A stretch of DNA of 64,000 bases, taken from contig CP021371.1 of the NCBI GenBank assembly GCA_002600635.1, positions 4,610,001 through 4,674,000 on the forward strand, given 5' to 3'. Of the stretch, positions 1-9,823 are shown in pieces. The translations under genes were made by a program, and so were the position numbers. Origin of the DNA: Rhizobium sp. ACO-34A (lineage in GTDB: Bacteria; Pseudomonadota; Alphaproteobacteria; Rhizobiales; Rhizobiaceae). The notes under the pieces are model-generated. The model searched no databases, was not told the DNA's origin, and worked only from the letters and a program-made list of their open reading frames with translations. Numbering within the stretch: the first letter of the stretch is position 1; every line of letters begins with the position of its first letter.

Positions 1-159
1 GACGTGCAGGCAACGAGGGAACGCTTCTCGCAGACCATTCCACTTAGGCGAACGGCCGAAATCGACGAGGTGGCGCAAGCCTACCTATTTCTCATGCAAT
101 GTGGTTTCATCACGGGGCAGACGATCGTCGTGGACGGTGGACTGACACTGGTGAGTTGA
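1..159 (+). CDS. SDR-family oxidoreductase, C-terminal fragment (5' end outside window)
   Basis: The frame is open at the left edge and gives the last 52 residues of a protein. It ends in GQTIVVDGGLTL, the typical C-terminal strand of classical short-chain dehydrogenases/reductases (NAD(P)-dependent, Rossmann fold). The nucleotide-binding and catalytic Tyr-x-x-x-Lys parts would lie outside the window, so the substrate cannot be guessed. The FMN reductase gene follows after 36 nt on the same strand, so the two may be co-transcribed. Confidence 0.8.
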   Translation, partial: DVQATRERFSQTIPLRRTAEIDEVAQAYLFLMQCGFITGQTIVVDGGLTLVS

Positions 160-195
160 CCCCGCAGATCCCCCAAGCAGAAAGGAATTTTCCCC

Positions 196-753
196 ATGAC
201 CATCAATGTCGCCGTTGTCGTCGGCAGCCTCCGGAAGGGTGCCTTCAGCCGCTCCATCGCTCTTGCATTGAAGGAGATCGCGGCCCCGCGTCTCGATCTG
301 ACCATCGTCGAGATCGGCGATCTGCCGCTCTACAATCCCGATCTTGAAACCGCGACCCCGCCCGAGGCATGGACGCGCTTCCGCAGCGAAATCGCCCAAT
401 CCTCCGCAGTCCTTTTTGTAACACCGGAATATAACCGCTCAATTCCTGGCGGTCTGAAAAACGCACTCGATGTCGGCTCCCGTCCCTACGGCAAGAGCGC
501 CTGGAGCGGCAAGCCGGCCGCTATCGTCAGCGTTTCTCCCGGGATGCTCGGCGCATTCGGCGCCAATCACCATCTGCGCCAGCCGCTCGTCTTCCTCGAC
601 ATGCCGGTCCTCCAGCAGCCCGAGGCCTATATCTCCAAGGTCGGCGACCTGCTCGACGCCGAGGGCAAGCTGACCAACGACGGAACAAGGGACTTCCTCA
701 AGACCTTTCTCGACAAATTCGCGGACTGGATCGAAGTCACTGGGGCAAGATAA
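196..753 (+). CDS. NADPH-dependent FMN reductase family protein (flavodoxin-like fold)
   Basis: This 185-residue protein has the marks of the NADPH-dependent FMN reductase/chromate-quinone reductase family. A GSLRKGAFSRSIA phosphate-binding loop lies near residues 11-23, and a PEYNRSIPGGLKNALD segment near residues 77-92 matches the flavin- and substrate-contacting PEYN motif. The expected role is cytoplasmic two-electron reduction of flavin, quinones or electrophiles using NADPH. The start has an AAAGGA ribosome site about 9 nt upstream. Length is normal for the family. The true substrate is unknown. It follows an SDR gene and is probably in the same transcript. Confidence 0.85.
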   Translation: MTINVAVVVGSLRKGAFSRSIALALKEIAAPRLDLTIVEIGDLPLYNPDLETATPPEAWTRFRSEIAQSSAVLFVTPEYNRSIPGGLKNALDVGSRPYGKSAWSGKPAAIVSVSPGMLGAFGANHHLRQPLVFLDMPVLQQPEAYISKVGDLLDAEGKLTNDGTRDFLKTFLDKFADWIEVTGAR

Positions 754-1364
754 GCCCTGTCACGAGCCACGACATCCCGCCGCATGAATCGCAGGTGAAC
801 CGTCCGGGCGCGGCGGGCATTGAAGCCACCGATCATCCGAACTGGCCATTCACGAACGCAAACGCCGGCGTTCCGGCACTGGCCAGCGATCGCTCCACGG
901 TGAAACCCTCACAAAAGAGGCATGATCCGGCTGGGCGAACCGACGTAAACGGCAACGGTGTTCGGTCTGTCCGCACGTTCTCGCAGATGCCGGAAATGCC
1001 CTTCGCCCACGAAGCATATCGGCCACAACACTCTGCCAGGGAACCACCAACGAAAGCGGAAGTGCACCAGCGCTTCCCCCTTCATGCCATTCGAAACGCG
1101 TGACCGTCCGGATAGGTTAACCCGGAAATGCTCTCGATCACATCAGGCCAAGGCAGAGCACCTTCGATACACCCATCGCCTCGCCTTGACCTCATCGCCC
1201 TTGCCTCCACTTCTTGCTTCCCGACGCAAAGGCGCTTCGCGCTCTTGCTGGAACTACTCCGAAGCGCCGTGTGTCAGTACGGATGCACAAAGGACGTCCT
1301 GGCATCTTGAGGTGACGCATCGCGTTTTTCGGAAATCGATTCCGATCCCTTGGAAGCACAATGC
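754..1364. other. 610-bp intergenic stretch with no convincing gene
   Basis: The short open frames here (for example 795-1103 and 958-1368) lack a ribosome site, a family motif or sensible composition. The stretch separates the convergent FMN reductase and dnaE2 genes. It holds a worn copy of dispersed repeat family A (1222-1260) and a GGAAATGCTCT piece near 1125 that resembles the 3' end of the same element. I see nothing else definable. Confidence 0.6.
1222..1260 (-). repeat. Degenerate copy of dispersed repeat family A
   Basis: On the minus strand this reads like the conserved core (CCAGCAAAAGTGCGCAGCG followed by GTTTTGCGTC) seen at 24788, 45052 and elsewhere, with several substitutions. 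The GCAAA/TTTGC inner arm is only partly kept. It is probably a decaying element. Confidence 0.5.
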
Positions 1365-4300
1365 CTAGTGGAAATTGCGTCCCTTCGGCATGACGCCGGA
1401 GACGTCATCACGCGCGGCAGGCACCGGTCCCGGCAAATCGATATCCGCACCTGTTTGCTCCGCATGCCGTGAAGACCGGCTCTGCGGTCGGGGCATCGGG
1501 CGGGCATTGTCGGGAGCAGAGGAACGGTTGGCATCCTCCTTCAAGAGACCGAGCTTATCCGTGGAATCCATGATCTTATCGGCCACGATGTGGATGACGC
1601 CGCTTGCCTTCTGGAGGCGGCCATGAACCGTCACCAGCCGCGCACCCATCACAATCGGGCGGTAACGCTCGAAGGTCTTCTTCCAGACGATGATATTGGC
1701 GACGCCGGTTTCGTCCTCGATGGTCATGAAGATGACGCCCTTGGCCGAACCCGGCCTCTGCCGCACCAGAACGAGCCCGGCGACCTTCACGAAGCGGCCA
1801 GGAGCAACATCTTCCAGTTCGGCAGACCGGACGATACCGCTCGATGCAAGATGGGCGCGCAGGAAGGAAAGCGGGTGCGCCTTCAGCGAAAGGGCAAGCA
1901 CCCGGTAATCCTGAATGACCGCCTCGCCTGCCGGCATGGGCCGCAGCGACATCCGCTCCTCCGCCTGCAATTCGCAATCGGCGGCCTTTTCGAAGAGCGG
2001 CAGGTTTTCGACGACCGTCTCCTTGTCCAGCGCGCGCGCCGCCCAGAGCGCATCCCGCCGGTCGAACCCCATGGAGGCGAAGGCATCGGCATCCGCAAGC
2101 AATTCGATCGTCGACCGCGACAGGCCGGTCTTCAACCAGAGGTCCCTGACAGAAGCGTAACCGCCCCCTCGCCGCTGGACGAGCAGGTCCATATCCGCCT
2201 CGGCAAGCCCCTTGACCAGACGGAACCCCAGCCGCACCGCCTTCGTGCAGCGAATGACCGAGCGCATCGACGCGTGCCGCGGCGCGACCCGCGTCGATGC
2301 GAAACCATCTTCCTCCAGCCCGGCATCCCAGCCTGAGAAATTCACATCGACCGGCCTGATATCCACCCCGTGTTCGCGCGCATCGCGGATGAGCTGGGCC
2401 GGCGCGTAAAAACCCATCGGCTGGGAATTGAGCATCGCCGCACAGAAGACATCCGGATAAAAGGTCTTCATCCACGCCGAGGCATAGACCAGCAACGCGA
2501 AGGAAGCCGCGTGGCTTTCGGGAAAGCCATATTCGCCGAAACCTTCGATCTGGCTGAAGCATTGGCCGGCAAAGTCGCTCTCATAGCCTTTGGCGATCAT
2601 GCCGTCGACGAAACGCTTTTTGAAGCTGGCGACCTGTCCGGTTCGACGGAACGTCGCCATGGCGCGCCGCAGCTGATCGGCTTGGGCCGGCGTGAAACCG
2701 GCGGCGGTGATCGCGATCTGCATGGCCTGTTCCTGAAAGAGCGGCACTCCCAGCGTCCGTTCCAGAACAGTCTTCAGCTCGGGTTTCGGATATGTGACCT
2801 CCACGCCTCCCTCCAGATTTTCACGGTTCGTCAGATAGGGATGGACCATCTTGCCCTGGATCGGTCCCGGCCGGACAATTGCCACCTCAATCACCAGATC
2901 GTAGAACTTTCGGGGCCTCAGCCGCGGCAGCATGCTCATCTGCGCCCGGCTCTCGATCTGGAAGACGCCCAGCGTATCGGCCCGGCAGATCATGTCGTAA
3001 ACATCGTTCTGATGATCATGGAAGAGAGTGGCAAGCGACTCCTCGCGTCCGTAATGATGGGAAAGCATCTTCATCGCCTTGGCGAGACAGGTGAGCATGC
3101 CGAGTGCCAGAACATCGACCTTGAGGATCTTCAGCGTATCGAGGTCGTCCTTGTTCCACTCCACCATGTAGCGGCCATCGGCCGTGTTCATGATCGGCAC
3201 CACCTCGTCGAGCCGGTCCCGGGTAATCACGAAGCCGCCGACATGCTGGGAAAGATGCCGGGGAAAACCGAGCAGCGCCGAAGCGTAACTGAGGACGCTG
3301 CGGGTTGTCGGATTGGCAAGCTCGAGTCCCGCCGCCCGCGCCTCACGTTCCGAAAGCTCGGACGTTGACCAACCCCATACAGACCCCGCAAGCGCCGACT
3401 GCACATCTTCCGAAAGACCGAAAACCTTGGCCGTCTCGCGGCCTGCCGAACGCGCCCGGTAGCTGATGACGGCCGCCGTCAGCGCCGCATGCTCCTTTCC
3501 ATATGCCTTGTAGATGAACTGGATGACCTCCTCGCGCCGGGCATGCTCGAAGTCGACATCGATATCCGGCGGCTCCTCGCGCTCGGTCGAAATGAAACGG
3601 TCGAAAAGCAGCGTCGTTTCCGACGGATCCACCTCGGTGATGCCAAGGCAGTAGCACACGGCGGAATTGGCAGCCGATCCGCGTCCCTGACAGAGAATGT
3701 CCTGGCTGCGGGCATAGGTGATGATGCGATGGACCGTCAGGAAATAGGGCTCGTAACGCTTGTCCGCGATCAGGTTCAACTCGTATTCGAGGAGGCCTGC
3801 GACCTTGGGCAGAACACCGTTCGGGAAACGCCGGGCAGCCCCCTCGTAGGTCAGCCGGCGCAGGGCCTTGTCCGCCGGCTCGCCGTCGACCGTTTCGTCG
3901 GGATATTGATGACTGAGTTCATCGAGGGAAAACTGCAGCCGGCCGAAGAAATCGGCCGTGGCCGTGATCGCTTCGGGATAGAGATGGAAAAGACGCACCA
4001 TTTCCGCCGGCGGCTTCAGATGCCGCTCGGCATTCGCAGCAAGGTGAAAGCCCGCCTCCGCAAGCGTCACATGCTCGCGGATGGCGGTGACGACATCGGC
4101 AAGCGGCTTGCGTTCGGGCACATGATAGACGGGCTCGTTGCTGGCGATCAGCGGGATCGAAAGCCTTTCGCCCATCTCCGACAATTGTGCGAAAGACAGC
4201 CGGTCGAGACCGTCATAGCGTGGCACCATCGCAAGATAGAGCCGATCCTTCAGATGCGCGGCAAGGACCGTCAGACGCCCGCAAAACGCTTCCGCCTGTT

Positions 4301-4703
4301 CGGGATCGGCGAATGCCGGCGCCATGGCCGCAAACATGAGATCTTCGGACCATTCGAGAAGATCGGCTTCATACAGCGTGCACACGCCCTTCTCCGACCG
4401 CAGGTTTCCCGCACTCAGCATCCGGCAGAGATGCCCCCAGCCGCGCCGGTTCATCGGATAGGCCAGAAGTTCCGGCGTTCCATCGGCAAAGACCAGCCGG
4501 GCGCCGGGCCTGATGGCGTAACCCGTGACCCTGGCCGCGGCATGCATGCGCACCACGCCCGCCACCGTGTTGCGATCGGCAAGTCCGAGCCCCGCAATAC
4601 CGAGTTCGGCCGCCGTCGCCACCATTTCCTCGGGATGCGCGGCTCCCTCGAGAAAGGAAAAATTGCTCCTTGCCCCGACCTCGAAGAAAACGGGCGTGCT
4701 CAT
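1365..4703 (-). CDS. dnaE2: Error-prone DNA polymerase DnaE2 (C-family)
   Basis: This 1112-residue protein begins with a PHP domain (residues about 5-270) and continues into the C-family polymerase palm with PDIDVDF near residue 380, one of the catalytic aspartate motifs, preceded by [16 protein letters not shown] helix-hairpin-helix region and an OB-fold nucleic-acid domain ([15 protein letters not shown]) lie toward the C-terminus. DnaE2 is the catalytic polymerase of the ImuA-ImuB-DnaE2 mutasome, which bypasses DNA lesions with low fidelity. The ATG overlaps the imuB stop by 4 nt (ATGA), so the two are translationally coupled. SOS control is through the LexA box before imuA. Replicative DnaE1 is ruled out by context. 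Confidence 0.95.
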   Translation of the reverse strand: MSTPVFFEVGARSNFSFLEGAAHPEEMVATAAELGIAGLGLADRNTVAGVVRMHAAARVTGYAIRPGARLVFADGTPELLAYPMNRRGWGHLCRMLSAGNLRSEKGVCTLYEADLLEWSEDLMFAAMAPAFADPEQAEAFCGRLTVLAAHLKDRLYLAMVPRYDGLDRLSFAQLSEMGERLSIPLIASNEPVYHVPERKPLADVVTAIREHVTLAEAGFHLAANAERHLKPPAEMVRLFHLYPEAITATADFFGRLQFSLDELSHQYPDETVDGEPADKALRRLTYEGAARRFPNGVLPKVAGLLEYELNLIADKRYEPYFLTVHRIITYARSQDILCQGRGSAANSAVCYCLGITEVDPSETTLLFDRFISTEREEPPDIDVDFEHARREEVIQFIYKAYGKEHAALTAAVISYRARSAGRETAKVFGLSEDVQSALAGSVWGWSTSELSEREARAAGLELANPTTRSVLSYASALLGFPRHLSQHVGGFVITRDRLDEVVPIMNTADGRYMVEWNKDDLDTLKILKVDVLALGMLTCLAKAMKMLSHHYGREESLATLFHDHQNDVYDMICRADTLGVFQIESRAQMSMLPRLRPRKFYDLVIEVAIVRPGPIQGKMVHPYLTNRENLEGGVEVTYPKPELKTVLERTLGVPLFQEQAMQIAITAAGFTPAQADQLRRAMATFRRTGQVASFKKRFVDGMIAKGYESDFAGQCFSQIEGFGEYGFPESHAASFALLVYASAWMKTFYPDVFCAAMLNSQPMGFYAPAQLIRDAREHGVDIRPVDVNFSGWDAGLEEDGFASTRVAPRHASMRSVIRCTKAVRLGFRLVKGLAEADMDLLVQRRGGGYASVRDLWLKTGLSRSTIELLADADAFASMGFDRRDALWAARALDKETVVENLPLFEKAADCELQAEERMSLRPMPAGEAVIQDYRVLALSLKAHPLSFLRAHLASSGIVRSAELEDVAPGRFVKVAGLVLVRQRPGSAKGVIFMTIEDETGVANIIVWKKTFERYRPIVMGARLVTVHGRLQKASGVIHIVADKIMDSTDKLGLLKEDANRSSAPDNARPMPRPQSRSSRHAEQTGADIDLPGPVPAARDDVSGVMPKGRNFH

Positions 4704-6301
4704 GCGAAGAGCCCTTGCATGAACCAGTCGGGATCGGTGGCTCCGCGTTCATACAGTCCCTGACGGTAAAGCCAGAAACGATGACCGGCACTGTCCTCGA
4801 TGCGGAAATAATCCCGCGGGGGGGCATCCTCACCGTCGATCCACCACTCCGCGCTCAACCGCTCCGGCCCTTCGGCCCGCACGACCCGGTGCAGGGCGCG
4901 GCGCCAGCGAAAACTCGCCGGCGAGCCGTCCGGCACCGCCGCCATGACCTGCACCGGTTCCGGATGGGCAAGGAGCCGCATCGGCCGCTCGTTGCGGACA
5001 GGCGGCGCAACCTTCCCTACCGGCGACGTCACATCGGCAAGCGGCGCAAGGCCGGAAGCCCGTTCCGGCCAGTGACTGGCATGAAGCACGGGCTGTCTGA
5101 GGAAATCGCGTCCGAAACGGGCCGCCACCCGGTCGATGAAATCGAGAGACTGGTCCGCATCGGAGGAGCGAGCGCCGAATGCCACCTGTTTCTGGTCGAG
5201 AGGTTCCGACTGCAACACATTCAATCTAAGGATCTCGAAACCGAAGCCGGCATCCAGATCGTCATGCAGCACGGCCATGCGCTCGTTGAACAGAGCCTTG
5301 ATCCTCGCGGCATCGCGCAAGGGGCTTGCCGCGCCGATCTCGATACGGAAGACGCGCCCGTCCACCCGAAACAGCAGGAGTTCGAACAGCCGTCCGCCTT
5401 CGCCGCGCCCCTCCAGCCCGGATCTCAAGCCCGCCGCCAGCCGCCCGACGAGATCGAGGATCGCTTCCTCGTCGCGGACCGGTTCGGCAAGACGCCGCTC
5501 GACCGAAAGAAGGGCGACCGGCCGGCGCGGCACGATCGGCTCTCCCTCCCGCTCGAGCGCCTGGTCGAGCCTGAGCAGAAGTTCCGGCCCGAAACGCCGC
5601 GTCAATGGTCCGCGCGGCGCGGCCAGCAGATCGCCCACCTGCTTCAGGCCGACCCGGGCAAGCGCCAGCGACATATCCGTATCGATGCGCAGCGCCCGCA
5701 TCGGCAGGGCGGAAAGGATCCCGACCATCGCCTCGTCGGCAATCACCTGCCTGTCCGAAAACCGCGCCGCCGCCCAGGAGAGGCCGGGGGTCGAGGAAAT
5801 CGCCCCCCGCACCTCGAGGCCAAGCCGCAGGAGACGCCCCAGAATATCGCCGATCAGGCCCTGCTCCCCGCCAAAGAGATGGGCGCAGCCGGTGATGTCG
5901 AGAAAAAGCCCATCGATCCCGTCGATCGCCACCAGCGGCGTATAGCGATCGCACCAGTCGGCGATCGCATCGAGAAACTGCCGGTCCGAATGCTGGTCGG
6001 CCTCGGCGACATCGAGCGTGGGGCAGATTGCCCGCGCTTCCGCAAGGCCCTGTCCGGTCCTCAGACCGATCGCCTCGGCCGCCTCGTCGAGCGCCGTCAG
6101 CCGCATGCTGTTCTGCACCCGGCCGGCACAAACGACGGGAGCGTGCTCAGGACGCCCTTTCGAACGCCACGATATCCCCCAGCGCCGTCGCGCCAGCCTG
6201 TCGGTCGAAAGCCGGGGAAACCAGAGCGCCAGAATGCGCCGGGCGGAAGGGGCGTGCCCTGCCGGAAGAAGGGGAAGCTGCGGGGGAAAACAGACGGTCA
6301 T
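4700..6301 (-). CDS. imuB: ImuB, Y-family polymerase-like mutasome scaffold
   Basis: This 533-residue protein has the Y-family (DinB/UmuC-like) fold, starting at [16 protein letters not shown]. The first catalytic Asp motif is absent, and the usual SIDE motif reads GIDG (in [11 protein letters not shown], near residues 120-130), so it should not polymerise. That agrees with ImuB being a non-catalytic hub linking DnaE2 to the beta clamp. The ATG at 6301 is the only reasonable start, which puts the first 51 codons inside the 3' end of imuA. The unusual N-terminus contains QLPLL (residues 8-12), which resembles a clamp-binding pentapeptide. The gene is the middle member of an SOS operon. Confidence 0.93.
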   Translation of the reverse strand: MTVCFPPQLPLLPAGHAPSARRILALWFPRLSTDRLARRRWGISWRSKGRPEHAPVVCAGRVQNSMRLTALDEAAEAIGLRTGQGLAEARAICPTLDVAEADQHSDRQFLDAIADWCDRYTPLVAIDGIDGLFLDITGCAHLFGGEQGLIGDILGRLLRLGLEVRGAISSTPGLSWAAARFSDRQVIADEAMVGILSALPMRALRIDTDMSLALARVGLKQVGDLLAAPRGPLTRRFGPELLLRLDQALEREGEPIVPRRPVALLSVERRLAEPVRDEEAILDLVGRLAAGLRSGLEGRGEGGRLFELLLFRVDGRVFRIEIGAASPLRDAARIKALFNERMAVLHDDLDAGFGFEILRLNVLQSEPLDQKQVAFGARSSDADQSLDFIDRVAARFGRDFLRQPVLHASHWPERASGLAPLADVTSPVGKVAPPVRNERPMRLLAHPEPVQVMAAVPDGSPASFRWRRALHRVVRAEGPERLSAEWWIDGEDAPPRDYFRIEDSAGHRFWLYRQGLYERGATDPDWFMQGLFA

Positions 6302-7058
6302 GGGGGTTCCACTCCAGGGTCAGCCCGGCGGGAGCCGCAAGTCGGCTCTTTTCCGGAACAAGATGAAAGACGGGGTTGCCGATGCTGCCGCCAAGCATCG
6401 ACCCGCCGGACAGGAACCGCGCCGCTGCCGGCGCGGGTTCGATACGCAGACGAAGGGAAGCGCTGCTCGCCTCCTCCTCCCCCGACTGCCGCAGGAGAAG
6501 CAGAAAGCCGCCGCCGGCCTTCGCCTTCAGGCTGAGGCGACGGCTCTCGGTCAGGCCGAAGCCGCGCGGATTACCCTGAACCTCCAGCATTACGGCGGAA
6601 AAAGCGCTGCAGGAAAGTGCTGCATCCGCCAGCCACAGCGCATCCTCGAGCTTCCTCGGCATGGCATGCAGCAATTCGCCCGGCCCGACGCCATAATCGG
6701 CGAGGCCCGACGCGTAGGGCAGGCCGGCCTCCCGGGCGACGGACCGTTCGCCGATCCACAGGATCCGCTTGTCTGACCGGTCAGGCCGGCACGACAGGCA
6801 GAGCCCGAGGCCGAAGCCTGAGACCGACGCCGCATCCCGCATCGCCGCACCGCGCACCTCGATCATCGACCCGACCGGAAAACCTTCCGGCAGGAGCCGT
6901 CCAAGACCGTCCGTGCCGGCACCTGATGCGTCGGAAACCGGGGGAACGGCATCGCCGCCCGCCGGCGAAAGCCCCTCGGCCGCCGGCTTGCCCTCGATCT
7001 TCGCAATCGCCTTGCGCAGGGCGAAAAGCTTCTCCTGCGCCAGAGCGTTCCCGCCCAT
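6147..7058 (-). CDS. imuA: ImuA, RecA-like mutasome accessory protein
   Basis: This 303-residue ImuA-type protein carries a RecA/SulA-like core (GSMIEVRG, ILWIGERSVAREAG, then the YGVGPGELLHA region). ImuA interacts with ImuB and RecA and is required for DnaE2-dependent mutagenesis. I chose the ATG at 7058 with a GGGAGAG ribosome site 6 nt upstream. The longer frame from a TTG at 7076 would leave no room for a ribosome site next to the LexA box at 7080-7094. The 3' end overlaps imuB by 155 nt. It is the first gene of the SOS-controlled imuA-imuB-dnaE2 operon. Confidence 0.9.
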   Translation of the reverse strand: MGGNALAQEKLFALRKAIAKIEGKPAAEGLSPAGGDAVPPVSDASGAGTDGLGRLLPEGFPVGSMIEVRGAAMRDAASVSGFGLGLCLSCRPDRSDKRILWIGERSVAREAGLPYASGLADYGVGPGELLHAMPRKLEDALWLADAALSCSAFSAVMLEVQGNPRGFGLTESRRLSLKAKAGGGFLLLLRQSGEEEASSASLRLRIEPAPAAARFLSGGSMLGGSIGNPVFHLVPEKSRLAAPAGLTLEWNPHDRLFSPAASPSSGRARPFRPAHSGALVSPAFDRQAGATALGDIVAFERAS

Positions 7059-7079
7059 GACGTTCTCTCCCGTCAATTT

Positions 7080-7094
7080 GTTCTCTATATGTTC
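7080..7094 (-). promoter_or_regulatory. LexA (SOS) box of the imuA-imuB-dnaE2 operon
   Basis: The minus strand reads GAAC-ATATAGA-GAAC, an exact match to the alphaproteobacterial LexA operator GAAC-N7-GAAC. It lies 22 nt before the imuA ATG, so LexA bound here would block transcription initiation or early elongation. It supports DNA-damage induction of the cassette. Confidence 0.9.
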
Positions 7095-7217
7095 TTATGG
7101 ATTCCAGAGCTTTTGCGAAGAGTCAACCACATTTCCTGTGAATTTATTCCTTGACCGGATTCCCACTCGAAAAGCCGCGGCAAAAACCCTATATGATGGG
7201 CTCGACAAGGAGCTCAG

Positions 7218-7658
7218 ATGGCCCGCATTAACCAGACCGAAGATTGGCGTGAACGCCATGCGCCAACGATCAGCACATTCGAATCGTTGGCCATCGAGGC
7301 CTATGGCCATCTGCCGGAAGAATTCCGTGCCCTGACGGGTAACCTGATCATCGAGATCGCCGATTTTCCGACCGACGAGATCTTCGAGGACATGGCGCTC
7401 GAGACGCCGTTCGATCTGCTCGGCCTGTTCGAGGGCCGCGGCATTTCCGAGCGTTTCACCATGGACACCGGCGAAATGCCGAACCGTATCACGCTCTATC
7501 GCCGGCCGATCCTCGATTACTGGGCGGAAAACGAAGAGACACTCGGCGACATCATCACCCATGTACTGATCCATGAGATCGGTCATCATTTCGGCCTTTC
7601 CGACGACGACATGGAACGCATCGAGGAAAGCGCCGAGGACGCCGCTGCCAACCGCTAA
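7218..7658 (+). CDS. Small zincin-like metallopeptidase family protein
   Basis: This 146-residue protein carries HEIGHHFG (HExxH at about residues 119-123, with a further His) near its C-terminus. This is the layout of the small putative zinc metallopeptidases of the COG3824 type. There is no signal peptide, so it is probably cytoplasmic. A ribosome site (AAGGAG) lies shortly upstream of ATG. The substrate is unknown. It is divergently placed from imuA, about 160 nt away, and nothing in the sequence links it to SOS control because the LexA box sits beside imuA. Family length is usually about 120-150 residues, so it looks complete. Confidence 0.8.
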   Translation: MARINQTEDWRERHAPTISTFESLAIEAYGHLPEEFRALTGNLIIEIADFPTDEIFEDMALETPFDLLGLFEGRGISERFTMDTGEMPNRITLYRRPILDYWAENEETLGDIITHVLIHEIGHHFGLSDDDMERIEESAEDAAANR

Positions 7659-7778
7659 GGCCCGGGACAAGGCCTAAAACACCGCCGTTTCCGACGCGCG
7701 CCCGAATCGAAGCAGGAAACGGGTGGCTGGCGCATTTTCCTCCCCCTATGCCTTGGCCTCCACTTCAAGGAGGTCTCA

Positions 7779-8528
7779 ATGTCGATTTTGAAAGACAAGG
7801 TCGCGATCATCACCGGCGCATCGTCGGGCATCGGCCGCGCCACGGCCATGCTGCTTGCCGCCGAAGGCGCATCCGTCATCCTGAATGCCCGGGGCCGCAA
7901 GGCCCTGGAGGACGTCGCCGATGCCATCAGGCGGGAAGGCGGAACGGCCCTTGCCGTCGCAGGCGACGTCAGCCAGGACGAAACCCATGCAGAGCTTGTG
8001 TCCACGGCCGCAAGCCGGTTCGGCAGACTGGATATCGCGATCAACAACGCCGGAACGGTCGGCCCGATCAGGCCGCTTGCGGAAATCACCCCGCAGGAAT
8101 GGCAGGATACGCTTGCCTCCAACCTGACATCGGCCTTTCTCGGCGCCCGCCACCAGATCCCGGCCATGCTGGAAAGTGGCTCAGGCGCGCTCGTCTTCGT
8201 TTCGAGCTTCGTCGGAACCAGCGTCGGCCTGCCCGGAATGGCTGCCTACGGCGCCGCAAAGGCGGGGCTCATGGGTCTGGCGAAGGGAATTACGGCGGAC
8301 TATGGAAGCCGGAACATCCGTGCCAACGCGCTTCTGCCCGGCGGCACGGATACGGCCATGGCCGGAGATCAGGCCCAGAAGGAGTGGGCGGCCAGCCTGC
8401 ATGCGCTGAAACGGATCGCAAGGCCGGAAGAAATCGCCCAGGCAGCCCTTTTCCTCGCAAGCCCCATGTCGAGCTTCGTAGCGGGCTCGGCGCTTTATGC
8501 CGATGGCGGCAACGCCGCCGTCAAATGA
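7779..8528 (+). CDS. SDR-family NAD(P)-dependent oxidoreductase
   Basis: This is a complete classical SDR of 249 residues. It has the glycine-rich cofactor loop TGASSGIG (residues about 13-20), the NNAG motif (about 89-92), catalytic Ser before YGAAKAG (Tyr-x-x-x-Lys), and a C-terminal ADGGNAA segment. A strong AAGGAGG ribosome site precedes ATG. The family reduces or oxidises carbonyl and hydroxyl groups with NAD(P)(H), and the substrate cannot be read from sequence. It stands alone, convergent with the DUF1737/lyase pair. Confidence 0.88.
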   Translation: MSILKDKVAIITGASSGIGRATAMLLAAEGASVILNARGRKALEDVADAIRREGGTALAVAGDVSQDETHAELVSTAASRFGRLDIAINNAGTVGPIRPLAEITPQEWQDTLASNLTSAFLGARHQIPAMLESGSGALVFVSSFVGTSVGLPGMAAYGAAKAGLMGLAKGITADYGSRNIRANALLPGGTDTAMAGDQAQKEWAASLHALKRIARPEEIAQAALFLASPMSSFVAGSALYADGGNAAVK

Positions 8529-8577
8529 TGTGAAAATGACCGCAAGGGTCCGTCTGACAGGTGGACCCTTAGCCGGC

Positions 8578-8784
8578 TTACTGCTCGCCGAGCTTCATGG
8601 ACGGATCGTAGTCCTTGCCATGCACGGTCTTCACCACGGCCTGGCCGCAATGCATCTGGTTGGTCGCCGCGTTGAAGGAAAGGCTCGGCGCGCCGTGCAG
8701 TTCCCAGCCCTTGTTGAGGGCGTCGGTGACCCGGTGACAGAAGGATGCGTCATCCGGACCGGTGAGGAAACGATAGACTTTCAC
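8578..8784 (-). CDS. DUF1737-type small protein
   Basis: This 68-residue protein begins KVYRFLTGPDDASFCHRV, the hallmark of the DUF1737 family, whose members are short with one predicted alpha/beta unit. I chose a GTG start at 8784 that overlaps the stop of the upstream lyase gene (GTGA), which indicates translational coupling. The longer open frame (to 9048) is only the shadow of the lyase. The function is unknown. The family often appears next to unrelated metabolic genes in alphaproteobacteria. Confidence 0.7.
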   Translation of the reverse strand: MKVYRFLTGPDDASFCHRVTDALNKGWELHGAPSLSFNAATNQMHCGQAVVKTVHGKDYDPSMKLGEQ

Positions 8785-9692
8785 GATGGCTTGCCTTCTC
8801 TCTGTTCGATGATCGCGATTTTCGCCAGCAGTTTTTCGGCCTCGTCGAGATGCAGCCGCTCGATCATGCGACCGTCGACATTGATAACGTTGAGCGCCGC
8901 CGTCGCCGGATCGGCAAAGGCGGAAACAATCATTCGCGCCTCGGCGACAGCCTCCGGCGAAAAGCCGAAATGCCGATTCGCGCCTTCGATCTGCGCCGGA
9001 TGGATCAGCATCTTGCCGTAGAAACCCATCGAGCGGCCCTGCAGGCACTCGCGGCCGAAGGCCTCCAGATCGCGGAAATCGTTCGAAACGCTGTCGATCG
9101 CATCAAGCCCGTAGGCGCGCGCCGCAAGGATCACCTGCATCAGGAAGGGCACGAGATAGGTGCGCTCCGGCTCAGGAAGAACCCCGGTCGCCTTCCTGAG
9201 ATCGTTGAGACCGACGACGAAACTGTCGAGCCGCCCGCCGGCGGTGCGGCCGGAGGCAGCAATCTGGGCCGCGTTGAGAACACCGAGCGGCGTCTCGATC
9301 ATCGCCCATATCCTGAGGCTTTCTGACGCATCCGCCTCCGACAGGAGATCCGCGACGGCGCGAACGACGTCGGGTCCATCGACCTTGGGAAGCAGGACGG
9401 CATCGGGCCGGCATTCGATCACCGCCGCCATGTCGGCAGCGAAATGATCGCTGCCGATCTCGTTCACCCGGATCACCGCTTCGCGCCCGGCAAGCGGCGT
9501 TTCGGCAAAGAAACGGCGCAGATTTTCCCGCGCTTCGGCCTTTTTCTCCGGAAAGACTGAATCCTCCAGATCGAAGATGACGGCATCGCAGGCAAGGCCG
9601 TGGGTCTTTTCGAGCGCGCGGACGTTGATGGCGGGCACGCTCAAAACGGAACGGCGCAATCTGGAAGGGTGATCGTCGGCAAAGGAAACCAT
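8781..9692 (-). CDS. HpcH/HpaI aldolase / citrate lyase beta (CitE)-like CoA-ester lyase
   Basis: This 303-residue TIM-barrel protein is of the CitE/malyl-CoA lyase group. It begins RLRRSVLSVPAIN, has the metal-binding and substrate-binding motif VIFDLEDSVFPEKK near residues 36-49, and has a PKVDGPD segment near residue 110. Members cleave or condense acyl-CoA thioesters such as malyl-CoA or citramalyl-CoA with Mg2+. I chose the ATG at 9692 because homologous proteins begin there; a 30-residue N-terminal extension from 9782 has no family character and would run toward the divergent gene. The exact CoA ester is unknown. It is coupled to the DUF1737 gene. Confidence 0.82.
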   Translation of the reverse strand: MVSFADDHPSRLRRSVLSVPAINVRALEKTHGLACDAVIFDLEDSVFPEKKAEARENLRRFFAETPLAGREAVIRVNEIGSDHFAADMAAVIECRPDAVLLPKVDGPDVVRAVADLLSEADASESLRIWAMIETPLGVLNAAQIAASGRTAGGRLDSFVVGLNDLRKATGVLPEPERTYLVPFLMQVILAARAYGLDAIDSVSNDFRDLEAFGRECLQGRSMGFYGKMLIHPAQIEGANRHFGFSPEAVAEARMIVSAFADPATAALNVINVDGRMIERLHLDEAEKLLAKIAIIEQREGKPS

Positions 9693-9823
9693 GCCAGCGT
9701 TCTGCCAATCTTTGCCTGCCGGTGCAAGCCGACTTTTGGCCGACAGCCCCCGCATTTCCCGATGAAGCCCTTGCATTCCCAATGGAGAAGGACCACCTTC
9801 ATGGACGAGAAAGGATTTCGAAC

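Noticed and set aside
795..1368. Short plus-strand frames in the gap before dnaE2
   Set aside because: No ribosome site, no family motif, and overlap with a decayed repeat.
7059..7076. TTG start for imuA at 7076
   Set aside because: It lies 4 nt from the LexA box and has no ribosome site; ATG at 7058 has a good one.
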